Below, one piece after another: positions 23,241-35,661 of a DNA stretch of 64,000 bases. Position 1 is the first letter of the stretch. Each line of letters begins with the position of its first letter. The DNA comes from Inonotus obliquus (lineage: Eukaryota; Basidiomycota; Agaricomycetes; Hymenochaetales; Hymenochaetaceae), in contig JAJHTX010000003.1 in assembly GCA_032164295.1 (NCBI GenBank), forward strand, positions 620,001 through 684,000, written 5' to 3'. The position numbers were made by a program, and so were the translations under genes. Under the pieces are notes generated by a model. It worked only from the letters and a program-made list of their open reading frames with translations, did not search any database and was not told where the DNA came from.

Positions 23241-26200
23241 ATGCCAAAACCATGGGGTTTCTTCTGGACTCTTCTCGTTTTATCCCCTGTCCTCGTCATC
23301 TTGCCAGCAATCTCAGTCTGGAAACATTATGGCGAGTAATTATAAAATTCTTTCAAAACCAGAGGGAGAGGCTGATCTACCAGTCTACGCGATGCAGAGC
23401 TCCCAATCCCGGTAGTCGATCCGTACGCATGTGTCTTGCTCACCGTGCCATAGTTTCTTAATGAAGTACTTTCAGGTATGACAATGCAACAGGGGTTCCT
23501 CAAGTATCTGAACATACCATACTCGATCATGCTAGGGTCTTATCCGAAGAAATCGGGTTTCGAACGGTTGGAACACGCGAGCACGCGCTAGGTGATGCAT
23601 GGGTCTTAGGGAAGGTGAACGAGCTCAAGGAGCTTTGCGACAAACTTATCAAGATCGATCCCAGTCGCAATCTCCACTGCGAAGTCGAGAGGCAGGAAGG
23701 CAGTGGTAGCCATAGGTTCGACATTCTCTCGGCACGGCTTTACAAGACTTATGTCAATCTCTCGAACATTATCTTGCGTCTCTCGGATGGTACAGTGCAG
23801 GGCAAGGAACATGCTGTACTTGTCAATTCACACGTTGACTCGACGCTTCCTAGTCCAGGGGCAGCAGACGATGGGCTTTCAGTGGGCGTTATGCTTGAAG
23901 TAGCGCGGACGTTGATCTCAACACCACACTGGTCCCCTTCGTATTCAATCATCTTCCTTTTCAACAATGCGGAAGAATCACTCCAAGACGGTTCACATCT
24001 TTTTGCGACCTCTCATCCATGGCGCAAGAGCGTTCGTGCAGTTCTCAACCTCGAAGCAGCTGGAACCCGTGGTCCCACTCTCCTATTTCAAGCGACTAGC
24101 GGTGCCATGATCGACGCTTACGCACGTGTACCTCGACCCTCTGGCACCATCGTTGCGAACGACATTTTTAGCTCAGGAGTAATCATGAGCGACACCGATT
24201 TCCGACAATTCGAGCTATATATGAATGTAACCGGACTTGATATGGCCGTTGTCGGACATTCGTACTTCTACCACACGCGGAAGGACCTTGTGCGCTACAT
24301 CGAACCAGGCGTTGCGCAGCACATGGGAGACAATACACTTGCTTTGCTGCGGTTCCTGTCTTCGACGGAATCGCCTTTGCCGACTCTGACCAGTGGCTAT
24401 TCGAGACCAACGACGGTTTTCTTTTCCCTCCTCAACAAGTATTTCATCAGGTATGATTTCGCAACGGCCAATGCTTTGCACATTGTACTCTTGGCCGCAA
24501 GCATTGCGCTCGTCGCCCTTTCAGAACCTACGACTTCGGCAGTGGTCGCGAGGCGGGAGAAAAACGAGTACCTAGTGCAAAGCAATGATTTTAGCTCTAC
24601 CATTTCGGTGAGCAGGGATTCGGTAGTAGCATTGAGGTCGAATACGTGGGGGAGTATCATCAGGGGTATCGTTGTAATTGTTCTGGCTCTGCTGGCTGCA
24701 CTCGTCAATGTGCATGTTGTGGCATTCCTCATGGTACAAGTCCTCGATCGAGCTCTAAGCTGGTACCGCGTCGAGATCAGTGTTGCGCTGTTATATGGTC
24801 CTCCAGCACTCATTGGTGCACTTGCGGTTCTTTCCTATCTAGGACCCGCCTGGCACATCACGGAGCGCAATCTCATGCGGTCGATTCTCATTCTGTACGC
24901 TTTCCTTGCCATCGTAATCCAACTCGCTGGATTTGGTTCCGCCATCTTGTACTTCGGTTCTGGTTGCTCTCTATTCGCTGGCCTATTGCTTGATAGTGTG
25001 TTACCACGCGAAAATAAAGATAGAGTTACTCTCGTTTCTTACGCAATCGGGCAAATCGTTCCAGTGGTTTTCGGCACTGAGCTGTTTTGCGTCGTAACAG
25101 AATTTTTCGTTCCGCTTGTAAGTACCTTGTGAGCCTATTAGCTTTTGCAGGACACAGCTGACGTTGAGACACAAAGACAGGTCGTATGGGCGGCGAAGCG
25201 CCTGCAGACCACATCATTGCAACAATTGTTGTGCTTACGACGTCCTACATCCTTCCGCTCGCTCTTCCATTCTTTCAACGCTTCGGCACCCGCTTCATCT
25301 CAAGAACGCTACTCTTACTCTCTTTCTTTGCGGGTGGAATGATGATCGTTTTCTCGTTGCGATCACCATTTGATGCGATGCATCCGAAACGATTATACGT
25401 CATCCACTCGGAGAATGTAAGTTTACTTATGCCTTGGATATCTCCCTTTCATCATACCGAGCTTTTCACCTACAGATCACGACCAACGAGGTATCCCTGG
25501 GAGTAGGGACATCAGATCCTGCGCCAGGATTCGACTCCTTGGTTCAGAACATTGCAACATTCGTCACGAAGGGACAGGCAAGAGCTGCGAAGGAAGACAT
25601 GCACGCTTACAACGGCGACTGGGATGTCCTATACCCCTTCTCTGCTGTAGGTTTTTTTTTGTCACTTGAGCGTCTTGCATGTACTCATATGACGCAGTTC
25701 TTATCTCCGTATGAAATATCCCTTAATTCTTACGTATCAGCCTACGCGGACGGTCGATTCAATGTCAAAGCTATCAATGATGTTATCAATATGGAAGCTG
25801 GGACTCGCAGCCTCACGCTCGTCGTACATCATCCCGGGCTGATTTGGACCAGTAGGTTGTATCTCGTGAACACGTCTTGCAAATTCTGACATGTTATTGT
25901 ACCGCTAGCTATCGCTTTCGATGCGCATGTCGTTTCTTGGAGTCTCGACGACTCACCTCCGGCTGAGCATGCCCGACACTACGTAAAGGAAGCGTCATTC
26001 TATGGAGAAGATACCTGGTCTCTGGACCTTGTCATTCGCTTACATGACCCGACTGACGATGCGGGGAAACTTCATGTAAATTTTGTTGGCTTGAAAGAAG
26101 CGGGTATGTGGCCAGGAAAAGCCAATGAAAAGGAACTGGGAGGGCGGACTATGGAGGTATTCGAGGAACTGGATGCTTGGCTCAAGGATTATTCGGATGA

Positions 26201-26252
26201 TTCTTTAGACGTTACTTTGCTTGGATGCGTAGGCGGTGTTGTCACCATTTAG
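23241..26252 (+). CDS. Vacuolar membrane protease, peptidase family M28
   Basis: Seven exons (23241-23335, 23384-23422, 23476-25117, 25177-25416, 25476-25646, 25698-25851, 25909-26252) join in frame to 894 aa. An N-terminal membrane anchor (GFFWTLLVLSPVLVILPAI) precedes the M28 zinc-peptidase domain. The metal-binding and catalytic residues are all present: His and Asp in VNSHVDS, Asp in PGAADDGLS, Glu-Glu in NNAEESLQDG, Asp in MSDTDFRQF and His in SYFYHTRKD. Several hydrophobic segments follow (about residues 280-530) and then a luminal C-terminal domain. This is the layout of the fungal vacuolar membrane protease (Pff1-like). The product should sit in the vacuole membrane with its peptidase domain inside. 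Introns are 48-59 nt with canonical ends. The gene looks intact although it is surrounded by relics. Confidence 0.9.
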
Positions 26253-26346
26253 ATTATTAGAATTACAGAGCTTCTCAATTCCAGCGGTAACCTGAGGGAT
26301 ATTAGGTACCATTCAAGAGACCAAGATCATTATTGTACGAGACGTG

Positions 26347-29135
26347 CTAATCTCGGACTCGGAATTGCAGCTTTATGATATCAGCGGCTCGCTCGGCAAC
26401 CGCAATTACAGGAGCAGCCTAAGGAACAACGGGGAAAACGTCAACCAAGGGTTTTAATGGAGCGTTGAGAATGTCACATACAGTGTGCCCTGATACTATG
26501 GTTGGGAAAATAGATGCGTCTACCACTCGGAGACCATCGATACCATGAACACGCAGATACGCATCAACAACACCTCCATCCTCCAGCTTAGTCATACGCG
26601 CCGTCGATGTCGGGTGATAAATCGTATCGACTTGCTTGCGCACTACGTCTTCAACTGCTTTATCGTCCTTTTCGTTGATGGAATGGTGCAACCTGGGATC
26701 CTCGTCGCCGGACTTGTCGAGAAGAGGAAGGAGTGCCGATGTGCGTGCGAGGCGGAGTGCGAGCTTTACACCGCGAACTAAGACTGCGACGTCGTGACGC
26801 GTTGAGAGATAGCTGTATGACGACTTAGTGAATGGATAAACGTGATGCTATGTGAAGCTTCATACTTAGGGTCCAGGACTGGTGCATCGAACGGATCAGC
26901 AGACTTTAGTGATACACTCCCGATACTTGTGGGCCTGGTGGCTCCTCAATTCAGCCAACAAACTATCAGACGAGAAATACTGTTTACTCGCCTTAGAAGG
27001 ATGATCCCAATGGTACCTAGTTCTATTTTCGGCATTCCCTTGCCTACACTATCTTTCCACGCAAAGGGACTCGAAATGAGCTCTAAATCAGGTGCGTTTG
27101 GTGCAGACGTTGTGTCTTCAATTTCTTCATCACTGTCTGATGGTCCGAACAGTTTTGAGTCATCCGATCGAACAAAGCACGCAGATTCCGCCACCTAGCG
27201 AAAGATGGATAGAAATGTAGTACCAGTTTCCCAGGACCATTTCTTACTCCCACTCACATTGCTTGCGGCAGGCCCAGTGCCATTCCAGAGCCATCTCATC
27301 GTCGCGAACGTCATCCGGAACTTCTCGGGAAACGTGCGAGGTTCGAGAAACATCAACGACTCTCCTTTTCTTAGTTGGAAATGTGTTAGCACAACTGGGT
27401 GGTCCATAAGGTGTTGTCCAACTCCAGGTAAATCATGCACTATAGGTATTCCCGCAGCCTCTAGATGAGCCCCTGGACCAACTCCAGAAATCATGAGGAT
27501 CTATACGATTGTCTTAGTGAAACGACGACTCGCAGAAATAAGGGCATCGCACGAACTTGTGGTGTGTGCACAGCACCGGCTCTGAAGAAGCATTAAACCA
27601 GGTTTACGCGCCCCGCAATTACCCATAGCACTTACGACAATACAACCTCCTTTCGAGCCCTGACTCGGAACCTCGGATCAACCTGTCCACGAGCAAATTC
27701 GACACCGACAGCGCGCTTCTTTCCATCTGTAGTGTCGAACAGGATTTTCGTCACTTGGGCGTGGGTCCCAACTGTGAGATTCGGACGACTTAGCACATCG
27801 GATGTAAAATATGCGGTTTATGTGGTGATACGCGTGCCCCTCTTGCTAATGAATGTCACTGATTCCGGGTATGTGAATAGCCCAAGAAGCAGAGAGGAGG
27901 GGCAATACGTACTTAACTAGCAGGGTGAGAGCATTCAGCGAGAATGTCATGTGGTAGGGTATAGGATACGAACCTTCGTTGCTCCTAGGGTTCCCGAAAT
28001 TGTATTGACGTCTGCCACGCGCTGAATACCACATTCTTCACATGCATCAAGCCACCTTGAGCAAAACCTAGAAAAGTTTCCGAAGAATCCAACTGACTCA
28101 ATACAGTGTCGGTCATCCGAAAAGAGCATAGAAAAGCTAATGTGGAACGTACCTTCGACAGGTCCGTTTAGACCACGCTTAGACTTGTCGACTTCCGGGA
28201 AACGTTCGCTCGGAATGAACTTCTCATGCTTCAAGAAATATCTAAGGAAGATAGTTAAGCGGAAAATACAGAAGAAGTAACACACAAGGTATCTCACTTG
28301 TGGAACTCTGAAAAAGCCCAGCCCTCGGCACCCTCAAGACCGGTTTTCGCCCATTCATCATAATCAGATGGCGCACTGGAATGGAATCTGGAAAGAGTGA
28401 GCGGGCTGAAGGACTTGGCTCTTCTGCCCTTACATTTGTGCATTCACATTAGAGCCTTGCGTACTTCTCAATCAATGGTCATAAAGCTTAACAGAATTGC
28501 CGCTCACAACCACCAAGCAACTTCCCTGAATTATACTTTGACTAGTATTCAAGTACAAATTGGAAAGTGATCATGCTTACCTCTAGGCCAATAGCTTCTC
28601 CTGCTTGCAGCATTCGGCTGTTCGGTGGTATACAAGTCATAGTCATGCTTAGTGTGGAACAGACGAGAGTATGCTGATGGAATCCGAGTCCAAGCTTGTT
28701 CTCGCCCACTAGAAGAGACGGTGTTCACGAATTTCGAGAGTAAATGCAACACCGAACTTGTAAACGTACCTTCCACCAGCCTCCAGAAGAAGGACAGAAA
28801 GACTAGGGTCTTCGGACAGCCTCGCAGCAAGCACACAACCAGCGGTTCCTATACGCGGTATTTTGTAAGCTATGGTCACAGCGCGTCATTGGAAGTGGCT
28901 CACCTCCCCCAACTATTACGATGTCATACTCCGGGTAATCGTCTGCAACCGTTTCTTCGGAACTTTTGACGCATTTCCCGATAGTCTCGAGATCATCTAC
29001 AGCTGAACCCGATGACTTCCTGTTTCGTTTGGCTATGCGAACGCGCACGCAGAGATATGCGGCATACAACAGAAGGGATGCGGTTGGGATGAGTAACGAG
29101 CGGCGGTCTTTCTTCAGCAATGAAAGCGGTGACAT
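26347..29135 (-). pseudogene. GMC oxidoreductase (FAD-dependent, membrane-anchored), one in-frame stop
   Basis: The ATG is at 29135. An N-terminal hydrophobic anchor (LLIPTASLLLYAAYLCV) precedes the dinucleotide fold [19 protein letters not shown], split by an intron after 28904. Exons give LLLEAGG, KHDYDLYTTEQPNA, YWPRGKLLGGCSNVNAQ, VGFFGN, RPNLTVGTHAQV, SGVGPGAHLEAAGIP, RPTSIGSVSLKSADPFDAP, YHPTSTARM with the catalytic His, VVDASIFPTIVSGHT, and a last exon 26418-26347 (AAPVIAVAERAADII). Two exons are tiny (28525-28508, 28455-28434). In the exon reading RGTRITT/TAYFTSDVL the codon at 27820-27818 is TAA, where relatives have a sense codon; I found no in-phase splice that avoids it. The rest of the gene is well preserved. 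The family oxidises alcohols, including aryl alcohols, or choline; the substrate is unknown. Confidence 0.8.
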
Positions 29136-29677
29136 GTTGATATGGGAGCGCTTGAAAGCCAGTCTGCTCTATTGATGAGCTCTGTCAGTCGTTGAAGATG
29201 TGTGAGTGTCATGCTAAAGTCGAGACAACCACAGTGTGTCCGTGTTCTTGGCACTAACTTCGATCAAGAGAAGATCCTTAGCACTTCAAGTTACAATTTA
29301 TGAGGTAGTTCAGGGAGAGATGAGATAAAGAGAACAAGAACAAGCTTCAGCAGACATCTGGTTGCATTGGTCGCCCTTTGCGATTTGTCGTTCGTATAAA
29401 ACCTTTTCCGACAGCGCGGAAGAGTCATTACGTAATATACAGAATTGATTGATCGCCGATCATTCTTGTCTGTTGGAGGCGAGGGCGTATAGAAATCATT
29501 CTCTTACATTAGTGTTGTGGCAAAAGCAACATACAACATCGCAAGATACTTCTATTACTTACGACTCGTAGCTGTAACCGAGGCAGTTGTACAGGTTTCT
29601 CCGGGCTTCGATGCGATATCTTGCTTATTATGAATGAGAGAAAATCGTGTTAAATAGTATCCTCTGCACATACGGCA
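29136..29677. other. Intergenic region between coronin 3' end and GMC 5' end
   Basis: Both neighbours are on the minus strand, so this holds the coronin terminator region (low numbers) and the GMC promoter (high numbers). A tataaaa on the plus strand at about 29395 has no gene to serve. No other feature is seen. Confidence 0.4.
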
Positions 29678-31412
29678 TCACGCAAGAAGGGCCTTTGCCT
29701 TCTGCGCATTCGCCTTCAAACCTTCAACTTGCAATTCAAGGTTCCTAATGTGCTCGCGTGCATCCCTCAGCTCCTGCATCAGTCGCTCGTTCTCCTCCTT
29801 CAGCGGTTTCTGTATAAGCGAAATCATGAGATGTAGTCACAAAGAATGAGCTTGAGTAACGTACAGATGAATCACCAGCAGCTGGTATCGGTGTTACAGA
29901 GCGCTCCGGGGTTTGTGAAAGAGGTGAGGATGACACAGGCTCGCTAACCTTTTTGATTGGTTCTGGAGCATGCGCGCTTGAAGTCCTTGTCAATACTGGC
30001 GAATGTGTACTTGACGAGCTCACGGTTTGAGATAAGGAAGGGGCAGAGACGGCAGGAGTAATAGGAGTGAATGGGGTATCCGAGGCGGAAATAGCGCCTG
30101 ATTCCAGCGAAACAAGCTTTGGTGGCGCGGCTTTTCCAGAGAAAAACTCGCCTGCCGTAAGCGCGGGCTCTGCGGACAACGCAGGAGGGTAGATATCAGC
30201 CTGGAACGAGTCGGCTTTTCGCGGGACAACAAAGGCAATCGGCTCAATCGTCGTCCCCGAAACCTTGTACGCGCGAGCAATCTCGCACTCGGATACGTTA
30301 AGCGCTCGCCGTGGAAGGAAACATATTCCCCGTTGTGGTTGGTTGGACTGGTACTCCGCAAGCGGGTGCAGCGCTTCGTGCTCGTATTCGTAGTAACGGA
30401 TATTGCCATCTCCTTTTCCTGCGACAAAAAGGATGTTGTTGTCGCTGTAAAACGGCATGAGGACACCGCTCGACTGATCAACAGTCGTCATCTTCACATT
30501 CTTCAACGAACCTGTCTCCCAAAGACCAATCTGACGGTCACTCATCTTGCTGAAACCCGTAGTAGCAAGACGATCCTGGTTACCCATCCAGACCACACGC
30601 GCACCCTTGATACCGCCATGAGAATCTGCCACGCGAATAGCGTCTCCACCCGTTCGCGCATCAAAAAGCCGCAGTTTGCGATCACGACACGTTGTAGCGA
30701 CTAAGTTTCCTGTAAAATCAAAGGCAAAGCTTTGAATCGCGTCACCGTGCCCGGCCAAGACACGTTGCGGATCCTCTGGAATTGCCAGATCCCACAATTT
30801 GACGGCGTGATCGCCGGTCGCGACACCGACGATGTGTTTCGCGGTTGGGTGGAATAGGACTTGCCCAGCTTTACGGCTTGATGCAGCGATGCGCAACACT
30901 GGTTCAAAGTCTTGAGGAACCCACTTCTCCCCACCCCAGCCATCAAAAGCACCAGCTTCAACCTTCCAAAGCAAGAGCTGACCATCGTCACCTGTTGACG
31001 CGACCAGCGCGTCGTCATGGGGAGACCAGTCCGTATCGAGCACAGGAGCCGTATGTCCTCGCGCAAGCGGTATAACATCGGGTAGTTTTGAAGGAAGTTT
31101 ATGTGCCTCGAATGGGGATGGAAGAGGGAGAATCGAAAATGCACCTCCGCCAGATGCGTTCCAATTGACGCTGATATATAACTATGTCAACCTCAGTGAA
31201 GTTCATGACCTTCAGGAAAAGACAAGTTCACCCCAGAAACGGCAACCATGTTTGTGTCCCACGCACTATTCGATAGCTTTACGTTGTCGATACAAAGCTC
31301 TTTCTTGGCCCCTTGCCCGTAGACATGTCTAGTTTACTGATCAGAATAAGCATGATGTCAAAAGAGCGAGGAACGCGTACCTGTACTTTGAAGCTCGGAC
31401 AAAACGAGACAT
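29678..31412 (-). CDS. Coronin (WD40 actin-binding protein)
   Basis: Four exons (31412-31381, 31328-31232, 31181-29865, 29809-29678) join to 525 aa. The start MSRFVRASKYRHVYG is the conserved coronin N-terminal signature, and SVNWNASGGGAF and GHTAPVLDTDWSPHDD are typical of the first repeats. WD40 blades follow (LLLWKV, VKLWDL, LRLFDARTGG, IGLWETG) with ARVVWMG and the conserved GDGNIRYYE and ADIYP segments. A Ser/Pro/Thr-rich linker (about residues 390-470) precedes a C-terminal coiled coil (ENERLMQELRDAREHIRNLE) of heptad character for oligomerisation. Coronin binds F-actin and the Arp2/3 complex at actin patches. It is one of the clearest intact housekeeping genes here. The downstream neighbour on the same strand is the GMC gene's 5' side. 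Confidence 0.93.
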
Positions 31413-31648
31413 GTTGTTCGTGCGCACCACTATTCGTACGCACGGCACGAGTTATCTGATGAGGAGAGACTTTTGGCGTCGTTCGAACTAGCGCTGGGAG
31501 GCGGAAATTGCCGCTTCGGCACATAAAGCGACGCGACGATTATTTTCATTTTCAGCCAAATCTTGCAAGTATAAGTACTCTAGTTCACTCCGACTGCTAC
31601 TATATGCAACGTCGCTTACACGCAATCCAATTCAATTTATACGGTATT

Positions 31649-32786
31649 TCACTCCCCTACCGCTTTTCGCTTTGCAACAAAGAATGCCATGGGAGTAAAG
31701 AGCTTGAACAGAAGTATCCTTTCAGCTTCAGAATGGGATACACAGGATAGCTTACCTGTAAATGCCCTGCTTTTGATAGGACTTCCGCTGCATGCTTTGT
31801 AATATTTCCGAATGGCCCGTCTTCCGCAGAACGATTCGGCCAACGAGTGCTTGTATCCGAGAGTGCATTGTCAAGCGAAGTATACCACGGAACCATCGAG
31901 GTATTGAAGGATTCCGAAAGGTCCTCGTAGTGCACCACCTGCGTGTGGCATGCTCTCAGTGCAGAGATTGCTTCGTCAAAGGTTCTCTCTGAAATCGCAC
32001 GGTTACTAATCCCTGTCGATGTTTGAAGGAGATCTGCGAATCGTCGATGGTCAACATCGTTGGCGTTCATCCTTTGTGTCCAGCACCATTCATAAATTGC
32101 CAGCTATCCGAAATCAGTATAATTTGACACGTCATAAGCATTGAAAGTCACCCTGCATCCCGAACGCAGTAGGGGGCATAGGTCTTTGTATACGCTTATG
32201 AAGCTTGGTGAGCACTGTAACACGGATACAGTTAGATAACTGCTTGACCATCAATTCATATTATCTACCTTCAGTGACTCAATACTGTAGATTGCATCAA
32301 ATGAACTCTCTTGGAACAAAGAATGGAGGCACGAACAGTCGCCTGAAGGTTTGGTAAGCATATCAAAAGTTAATGTAATAATGGATACTACTCCTTATAA
32401 ACGTAACTCTGTTAGAAAGATTCCTTTCGATGGCCATTCTTCTCGCCTGCTCGATCTACATTCGGTCAGCAGTGAAGGTTTACGATGAGCTGGCGGGTGA
32501 TCTGACCTTGCGCGCATCAGGATCGACACCAACAACGATCACATCTGCATAATCCGCCAACTCGAGTGAAGCATCTCCCACTCCGCAATTAACTTCAAGT
32601 ATGTGCATCTTGGGCTTTAAATTCAAATGAGAAAACAGATAATGTCGGTGCCTAGCACGAGAAAGATCCTGGGTGTCCTCCCTGAACTGTCTCGCAAAGT
32701 GGAAATTCGTATGATTGCGTTGCATGTTCGTATAGAGGAGTTTGGGTGGGTTGAGTGGGTCGCATTTCAGCCACTTGGCGTAAACC
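31649..32786 (-). CDS. Sterol 24-C-methyltransferase-like SAM-dependent methyltransferase
   Basis: Minus-strand exons give YAKWLKCDPLNPPKLLYTN and NFHFARQFRED, then RARHRHYL (compare the ARHEHYLA segment of Erg6). SAM motif I is ILEVNCGVGDASLELADYAD, followed by VVGVDPDA. Then come IEQARRMAIERNLSNRVTFI, IYSIESLKCSPSFISVYKDL and LAIYEWCW. The Erg6-like C-terminal part has HYEDLSES and MVPWYTSLDNA, and ends LFTPMAFFVAKRKAVGE at 31649. All known Erg6 landmarks are present in order but changed. Motif I has N-C-G-V-G-D for G-C-G-V-G-G, and the sterol-binding YEATCHAP-type segment is Y-S-I-E-S-L-K-C-S-P. No ATG exists in the first recognised exon, which starts after a ctag acceptor at 32786. The first exon probably lies in 32840-33000, or the gene is 5'-truncated. 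This looks like a diverged paralog, not the housekeeping enzyme. Confidence 0.65.
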
Positions 32787-33132
32787 CTAGCCACGGACTC
32801 CGATCAATTCGTTTTCAGTTTCCTTATTGATTCTATCCGGATGGGATACCTAGTATCCGGATAGCATCCGAGCGGACAACTTCTCTTCTGGACTGGATGG
32901 ACATCGCGAGGCGAGAATCGCGGGTCGGAACAATTACCTAATCACCTAAACCCGCCCTCATTCCACTTCTCGTCACCAACTTGACCTGCACCAAACTCGG
33001 CCACCGGTGATCTAAAAAATATGAATCCATTCATTTATGGACGCATCACATCAACTCGTTTTGGGACGACAGTACTCACTCGTATGAGCCCACAATCCCA
33101 CTTCACAATCTGACCCCTACCTTCGTCCTACA
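32787..33132. promoter_or_regulatory. Shared divergent promoter of methyltransferase-like gene and DHA2 transporter
   Basis: The two genes point away from each other across roughly 350 bp. The stretch contains three copies of tatccgga (about 32835, 32855 and 32857, partly overlapping), which form a short direct/inverted cluster. It also probably holds the methyltransferase's first exon. Confidence 0.4.
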
Positions 33133-35661
33133 ATGTCGGATACAACGTCCCAGAAGATGGAAAAGTCCCCTTCTCGACAGGAGCTACCTCAGCAGTTAGC
33201 ATCGGACGTGGAGCAAGAAAATGCAACTTCCGCTCAGACGCTCCTTCCGGCAAAACAGCTGGCTACAATCTTCGCGTGAGTTTTCATACAGGACGAGAAT
33301 TACTTCGTACTCATTGTGCGATCCAGGGCATTTTGTCTCGCATTCTTCCTCGTTGCTCTTGATCAAACGATTTTATCCACGGCTCTGCCTACCATAGCCT
33401 CTCAGTTTAATGCCGTTGATCAGCTTTCTTGGATTGCAAGTGGATATTTTCTGCCTCAGGTACGTAATTCTGCAGCAACATAGTTCAATGACTGACAATT
33501 CATCCAGGCTGCGTTTATGCTCTTCTTCGGTAAAGTACTTGCGTTTTCGCCACCGAAAACGGTTTTCCTTGTGTCTATTGCAATATTTGAAATCGGGAGT
33601 CTTATCTGTGCCGTTTCACCATCCGTGAATGTGCTGATATTCGGCCGTGTGGTTGCTGGATTTGGAGCAACGGGCCTTTGGGTATCAATCATGTCCATGA
33701 TTGCGAGGGTAAGTACCCCATATCACAGCGAGCTACTTCCAATGATTGATTTCTTCCCGTTCAGATCACGACCCTCAAACAGCGACCTGTGCTGATGGGA
33801 TTGTTTGGTGCCGTCTTCGCCATTTCTTCGATTGTCGGGCCACTTATTGGAGGAGCTTTCTCCGGTAAGCTACTTGTCCTATTCTTCCTAACCCATCTGA
33901 AACTGCTGGTAGATCATGTATCCTGGCGGTGAGGAATAAGTTCATTTCAGTTATTTAACATTGGAGCTTAGTGTTTCCATTTGAATACGGTGGCACGCTC
34001 TAGCTGGTGCTTCTGTAAGATCTCATCTTCTCCATTACCTACTCTACTGACCATCTCCGATCCAAGACATCAACTTACCGGTGAGCGGGATCGACCTTCC
34101 GGACTTAATCCATTGTAGGCGCTAACCATCGACAATCACTTCTGTTAGATCGGAGGTGTCGCTTCCGTGGTAATTCTCATCTGGCTCCCGTATCTCGCAC
34201 CCGTGGAACAGAATTATTCTATCTTCCAATCGTGGCTCAAGATCGACTGGATTGGAACACTCCTTAATTTTGGAATGGTCACATTTTTATTAATTGCAAT
34301 TCAATGGGGAGGGAACGAGAAGCCTTGGAACTCCCCAATCGTTGTAATATTCCTTGTTCTTGTAAGTCCCTCATCTTTTCTTTCAAGCACGTACTAAAGA
34401 GCGATTAGTTTGCAGTGTTCTTGATTTGTTTCGCAGGTTGGGAATGGCGGTGCAAGGAGCGAGCACTTCTTCCGTTTGAAATTCTTCTGCGACGGAACAT
34501 CTTGGGTGCTTCACTCGCTTCCGTAGGACTTATCTCATATTCTTGTCCTCTCGGGTACTGAAAAAGTGACTCCTCTGCGACTTTCCTTAGTTTTTCATAT
34601 TCCTTTGCTTTGTTGTCTTTAATGTGAGTGACTCCGCTTAGTCTCTGCAGCCCTTTATTGACCAAGCTTCTTCAGTACTATTTAGTATGTCTCTTTGAAA
34701 GCTCTATATTCTTTTGACATTAAAGTTAGCCAAGCCGTTGCTTTACCAAGTTCGGGGACATTCAGCAACGCGGTCAGGGATTGACATTCTGGGCTTCATG
34801 GTGTCTGTATTCTTTACATACTTGCACATACGATGGGTCTTTGACATTTCTTCGCAGATCTGGGATAATTGGTGACTTTGTTGCTTGCAGTAAATATCCT
34901 GGGATCCTGCTAACGTTCCTGGACTTTTAGCCACTGTTGTGTCAGGAGGCATTGCGTCGGTGAGTCTCAATTCCCTTATCACGAAAGATGACGGTCGAAT
35001 ACTCTCCTTGACAGCTCACTGGTTATGCCTGGCCTTTCCTCGTCCTGTCCCCGCTCATCGCATCTGCTGGTTTTGGTCTCTTCTTCACAGTCACAGATTC
35101 AACGGATTCAGGTCGCCTTCTTGGATTCCAAATACTTGTCGGTATTGGTCTTGGATGTGCTACGCAGCTTCCGGTACGAAAGCCACCGTGAGATCTGCCG
35201 GTGATAGCTTCTAAATACGTTCTTTATAGATCGTTGTTGCGCAAGCCGAATTTGCAGATGAAGAACACCTTGTTCCTCAGGCTACCTCCCTAGTCACATT
35301 CCTCCAGCTTATGGGAAGTTCGATTGGTCTTGCGTACGTGTGGTTGCTCGCTTCCTCTAGCCGGATACTCATCAGTAGCTGCAGCGCTGCGGGGGCAGTG
35401 TTTTCAGGTCAACTCCGCGTACAACTTCATGTACTAGCTCCGGACCTACCGCAGCAAGCTCACGATGCTCTACTTCAGAGTGTGAAAGTTATATTTCTGC
35501 TACCCGATGCTCTGAAAGCTGTTGCGGTGGCGGCATATGTTGCTGCAATACAGCGTGTCTTCCTGATCGGTGTCCCCGCGGCTGCTCTGGCCGCCTTTCT
35601 CAGTCTCATTCTTCGCTTTGAGAGGATGAAGAGGGGAACCAGTGTTGCTGCTGTGATGTAA
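33133..35661 (+). CDS. Major facilitator transporter, DHA2 (14-TM drug:H+ antiporter) type
   Basis: The ATG is at 33133 (MSDTTSQKMEKSPSRQELPQ), a hydrophilic N-terminal tail. Exons 33327-33459, 33508-33708 and 33765-33864 give VALDQTILSTALPTIASQF, LSWIASGYFL, GRVVAGFGATGLW and GPLIGGAFSD. Three micro-exons follow (33913-33928, 34004-34014 and 34067-34080), together encoding HVSWRWCFYINLP. Exon 34149-34361 then gives IGGVASVVILIWLPY. Later exons hold GHSATRSGIDILGFM, YAWPFLVLSPLIASAGFGL, FADEEHLVPQATSLVTFLQL and a C-terminal half typical of the family. Some exon limits between 34400 and 34980 are uncertain. The motif set is that of fungal DHA2 exporters that pump toxins or secondary metabolites across the plasma membrane. 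I see no frame break in the parts I could join. Confidence 0.85.

Noticed and set aside
29395..29401. TATA box (tataaaa) on the plus strand as a promoter
   Set aside because: No plus-strand gene follows; the next 2 kb on that strand is the antisense of coronin.
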